NCBI RefSeq assembly: GCF_039523415.1
Contig: NZ_BAAAFG010000013.1
Coordinates: 124,001 to 188,000 of the forward strand
Origin: Gangjinia marincola
GTDB taxonomy: Bacteria > Bacteroidota > Bacteroidia > Flavobacteriales > Flavobacteriaceae
Length of the DNA stretch: 64,000 nt
Direction: 5' to 3'
Shown here: piece after piece, positions 61,782-64,000 of the stretch
Position numbering within the stretch: position 1 is the stretch's first letter
How the letters are laid out: each line of letters starts with the position of its first letter
Notes under the pieces: generated by a model
Database searches by the model: none
What the model saw: the letters and a program-made list of their open reading frames with translations, nothing else
Told to the model about the DNA's origin: nothing
Made by a program: the position numbers and the translations under genes

Positions 61782-64000
61782 TTGGAGCAGTATTTAGCAC
61801 AATTAAATGAGCCGCAACGCGAAGCGGTTTTACACAAAGATGGGCCCATGATGGTGATTGCCGGGGCAGGATCCGGCAAAACGCGGGTGTTGACTTTTAG
61901 GATTACCTATTTAATGAGCCTGGGGGTTGATTCATTTAATATTTTAGCGCTCACCTTCACCAACAAAGCGGCACGCGAGATGAAGAAGCGTATTGCAGAG
62001 ATTGTTGGTAACAGCGAAGCCAAAAACCTGTGGATGGGGACATTTCACTCTGTTTTTGCCCGTATGCTGCGCTATGAAGCCGATAAATTAGGATACCCCA
62101 ATAATTTCACGATTTATGACACGCAGGATTCCCAACGACTTATTTCTGCGATTATCAAAGAGATGCAGCTGGATAAAGATATTTATAAATATAAGCAGGT
62201 GTATTCCAGAATATCCTCGTATAAAAATAGTTTGATTACGGTCAAAGCCTATTTTCAAAACCCCGAATTGATCGAAGCTGACGCCATGGCGAAACGTCCG
62301 CGATTAGGAGACATCTACAAAGAATATGTGGATCGGTGTTTTAAAGCCGGGGCGATGGATTTTGATGATTTATTGTTAAAGACCAATGAACTTTTAACGC
62401 GTTTTCCAGATGTGTTAGCGAAATATCAGGATAGATTCAGGTATATTTTAGTAGATGAGTACCAAGATACTAATCATAGTCAATACCTCATTGTTCGGGC
62501 TTTGAGCGATAGGTTTCAAAATATTTGTGTGGTAGGTGATGATGCACAGAGTATCTATGCCTTTAGGGGTGCAAATATTAATAATATTCTCAATTTTCAG
62601 CGTGATTATGACGAGGTAGCTTCGTTTAGACTGGAACAAAATTATAGGTCAACGAAGAACATCGTTCAGGCCGCAAACTCAGTCATAGAAAAAAATAAGA
62701 CCCGTTTAGATAAAGTCGTTTGGACGGCAAATGACGAAGGTGCTCCCATAATTGTCAATCGACTAGTCACAGATGCCGAAGAGGGCCGTTTTGTCGCCAG
62801 CAGCATTTTTGAGACTAAAATGAAAGAGCAACTGCTCAACGGGGCGTTTGCCATTTTGTATCGCACCAATGCACAGAGTAGGGCGATGGAAGATGCGTTG
62901 CGGAAAAAAGATATTCCTTATCGTATCTACGGCGGACTTTCATTTTACCAGCGAAAAGAGGTTAAGGATGTACTTTCTTATCTGCGTTTACTCATCAATC
63001 CAAAAGATGAGGAAGCCATAAAACGAGTTATTAATTATCCCGCCCGGGGAATAGGGCAGACCACCATGGATAAGCTGACCATTGCTGCCAAGCAATATGA
63101 CCGATCTATTTTTGAAGTGATTGAACACATCGATCAATTGGAACTGGGAATAAACGCAGGTACACGCACTAAGCTGAAGAATTTTGTCAATATGATCAAA
63201 AGCTTTGCGATCATGAGTGAGAAGGAAGATGCCTTCGCTGTCGCGGAAGCAGTCACAAAAAAAACCGGCTTAGTACAAGAATTAAAAAAAGATGGCACAC
63301 CGGAAGGAATCGCCCGGATAGAAAATATCGAAGAACTCCTGAATGGTATTAGGGATTTCGTTGAAGGTCAGCAGGAGCTAGCTGATGCCACGGGATCACT
63401 GGCAGAGTTTTTAGAAGATGTTGCGCTTGCCACAACTTTAGATAATGATACGGGAGATGATGATCGTGTATCGTTGATGACGATTCACCTGGCAAAAGGA
63501 CTTGAATTCCCGTATGTGTATATCGTAGGGATGGAAGAAGATTTGTTCCCCAGCGCGATGAGTATGAATACGCGATCTGAGTTAGAAGAAGAACGCCGAC
63601 TATTTTATGTAGCGCTCACTCGTGCAGAAAAGCAAGCTTACCTTACCTATACGCAAAGTCGTTACCGCTGGGGAAAACTCATTGATGCAGAACCCAGCCG
63701 ATTTATTGAAGAGATTGACGATCAATTTTTAATGCATATGGTGCCGCAAGATGACTATCGCTATAAACCACTTATTGATCGCGATATTTTTGGGGAGGTA
63801 GATAAAAGTAAACTGCGCCAGACTAAACCTACAGCCGGAACTCCACCACCATCTCATCGTCCAACAGATGAGCAGCTGCGAAAATTACGCAGTATAAAAC
63901 CCGTTCAAGATAATGGTCAAGGTTTACCTAAAGTCATGCCTATAAGCTTAGTGCCCGGTCAAGAAGTGGAACACATGCGCTTTGGAAAAGGAAAAGTCAT
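61782..64000 (+). CDS. UvrD/PcrA-type ATP-dependent DNA helicase (partial at right edge)
   Basis: An open frame of about 739 codons runs off the right edge. The start is placed at TTG 61782 because it gives the family's typical N-terminus (MEQYLAQLNEPQREAVLHKD); an earlier TTG at 61749 is possible. Helicase motifs: Walker A GAGSGKTR, TFTNKAAREMKKRI, DEYQDTN, GDDAQSIYAFRGAN, LEQNYRST, and the motifs in the second half (DRVSLMTIHLAKGLEFPYVY, EERRLFYVALTRAEK). The final visible residues EHMRFGKGKV are the C-terminal Tudor-like motif of PcrA. It unwinds DNA in repair and replication restart. Only the last few residues are missing. Confidence 0.93.
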   Translation, partial: MEQYLAQLNEPQREAVLHKDGPMMVIAGAGSGKTRVLTFRITYLMSLGVDSFNILALTFTNKAAREMKKRIAEIVGNSEAKNLWMGTFHSVFARMLRYEADKLGYPNNFTIYDTQDSQRLISAIIKEMQLDKDIYKYKQVYSRISSYKNSLITVKAYFQNPELIEADAMAKRPRLGDIYKEYVDRCFKAGAMDFDDLLLKTNELLTRFPDVLAKYQDRFRYILVDEYQDTNHSQYLIVRALSDRFQNICVVGDDAQSIYAFRGANINNILNFQRDYDEVASFRLEQNYRSTKNIVQAANSVIEKNKTRLDKVVWTANDEGAPIIVNRLVTDAEEGRFVASSIFETKMKEQLLNGAFAILYRTNAQSRAMEDALRKKDIPYRIYGGLSFYQRKEVKDVLSYLRLLINPKDEEAIKRVINYPARGIGQTTMDKLTIAAKQYDRSIFEVIEHIDQLELGINAGTRTKLKNFVNMIKSFAIMSEKEDAFAVAEAVTKKTGLVQELKKDGTPEGIARIENIEELLNGIRDFVEGQQELADATGSLAEFLEDVALATTLDNDTGDDDRVSLMTIHLAKGLEFPYVYIVGMEEDLFPSAMSMNTRSELEEERRLFYVALTRAEKQAYLTYTQSRYRWGKLIDAEPSRFIEEIDDQFLMHMVPQDDYRYKPLIDRDIFGEVDKSKLRQTKPTAGTPPPSHRPTDEQLRKLRSIKPVQDNGQGLPKVMPISLVPGQEVEHMRFGKGKV

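Overview
The window is one contiguous stretch of a moderately AT-rich chromosome from a member of the Bacteroidota, almost certainly a marine Flavobacteriaceae. The evidence is the gliding genes gldF and gldG, many short lipoproteins with a Cys lipobox, promoter boxes of the Bacteroidota form TAnnTTTG, a DHS-type polyamine operon, and a rhodopsin with the NTQ motif known from marine flavobacteria. I see no tRNA, rRNA, CRISPR array, prophage or insertion sequence. The window opens in the tail of one plus-strand gene and closes inside a UvrD/PcrA helicase gene.

Layout. 0-10 kb is mostly minus strand: a LETM1-related protein, a Cu/Zn superoxide dismutase lipoprotein, two LVIVD-type lipoproteins, a YdeI-like protein, an alpha/beta-hydrolase-OsmC fusion lacking a standard start codon, a PLP decarboxylase and a large secreted BNR/sortilin-type propeller. 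10-13.4 kb holds a VWA protein and a MoxR-like AAA+ ATPase with a small unknown gene between them. 13.4-31 kb is mixed: a frameshifted secreted protein, an LpxL-type acyltransferase, rhomboid protease, SIMPL protein, TlpA-like lipoprotein, GAF protein, an HD-Pycsar effector fusion, a phosphoesterase-Omp85 fusion, Dps, CorA, DUF547 and an old yellow enzyme. 31-33.3 kb is a two-gene radical SAM DNA repair/modification pair.

33.3-39.5 kb is a tightly coupled six-gene operon: arginine decarboxylase, agmatinase, a deoxyhypusine-synthase-like enzyme (probably making homospermidine), a small acidic protein, an RMD1/DUF155 membrane protein and a RimB-RimK fusion. It is preceded by a leader of about 266 nt that contains a 53-codon upstream ORF, and it ends at a clear terminator. 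39.6-42.8 kb is a second unit: two DUF3140 proteins, a PPOX-fold stress protein, an NTQ (chloride-pump type) rhodopsin and a DUF2254 membrane protein. 43-47 kb carries three AraC-type paralogues (the third broken by a 4-bp duplication) and a degenerate SRAP protein. 47-50 kb has a DUF2945 protein, a stand-alone RimK with an aspartoacylase-like partner, and a flavodoxin-fold oxidoreductase.

50-64 kb is core-like: an alpha/beta hydrolase bracketed by copies of an intergenic repeat, a degenerate array of units of about 117 bp, mnmE, DUF4870, dnaN, gldG-gldF, an FMN-binding glutamate-synthase-like protein, an M20 amidohydrolase, a DsrE-like secreted protein and the helicase.

The strongest candidates for something new are the polyamine/RMD1/RimB-RimK operon with its leader ORF, the chloride-pump rhodopsin embedded in a stress-gene unit with DUF2254, the orphan HD-Pycsar effector, and the AraC paralogue cluster with a shared upstream element and a reversible-looking frameshift. 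All functional calls rest on motif recognition by eye; no database search was run.
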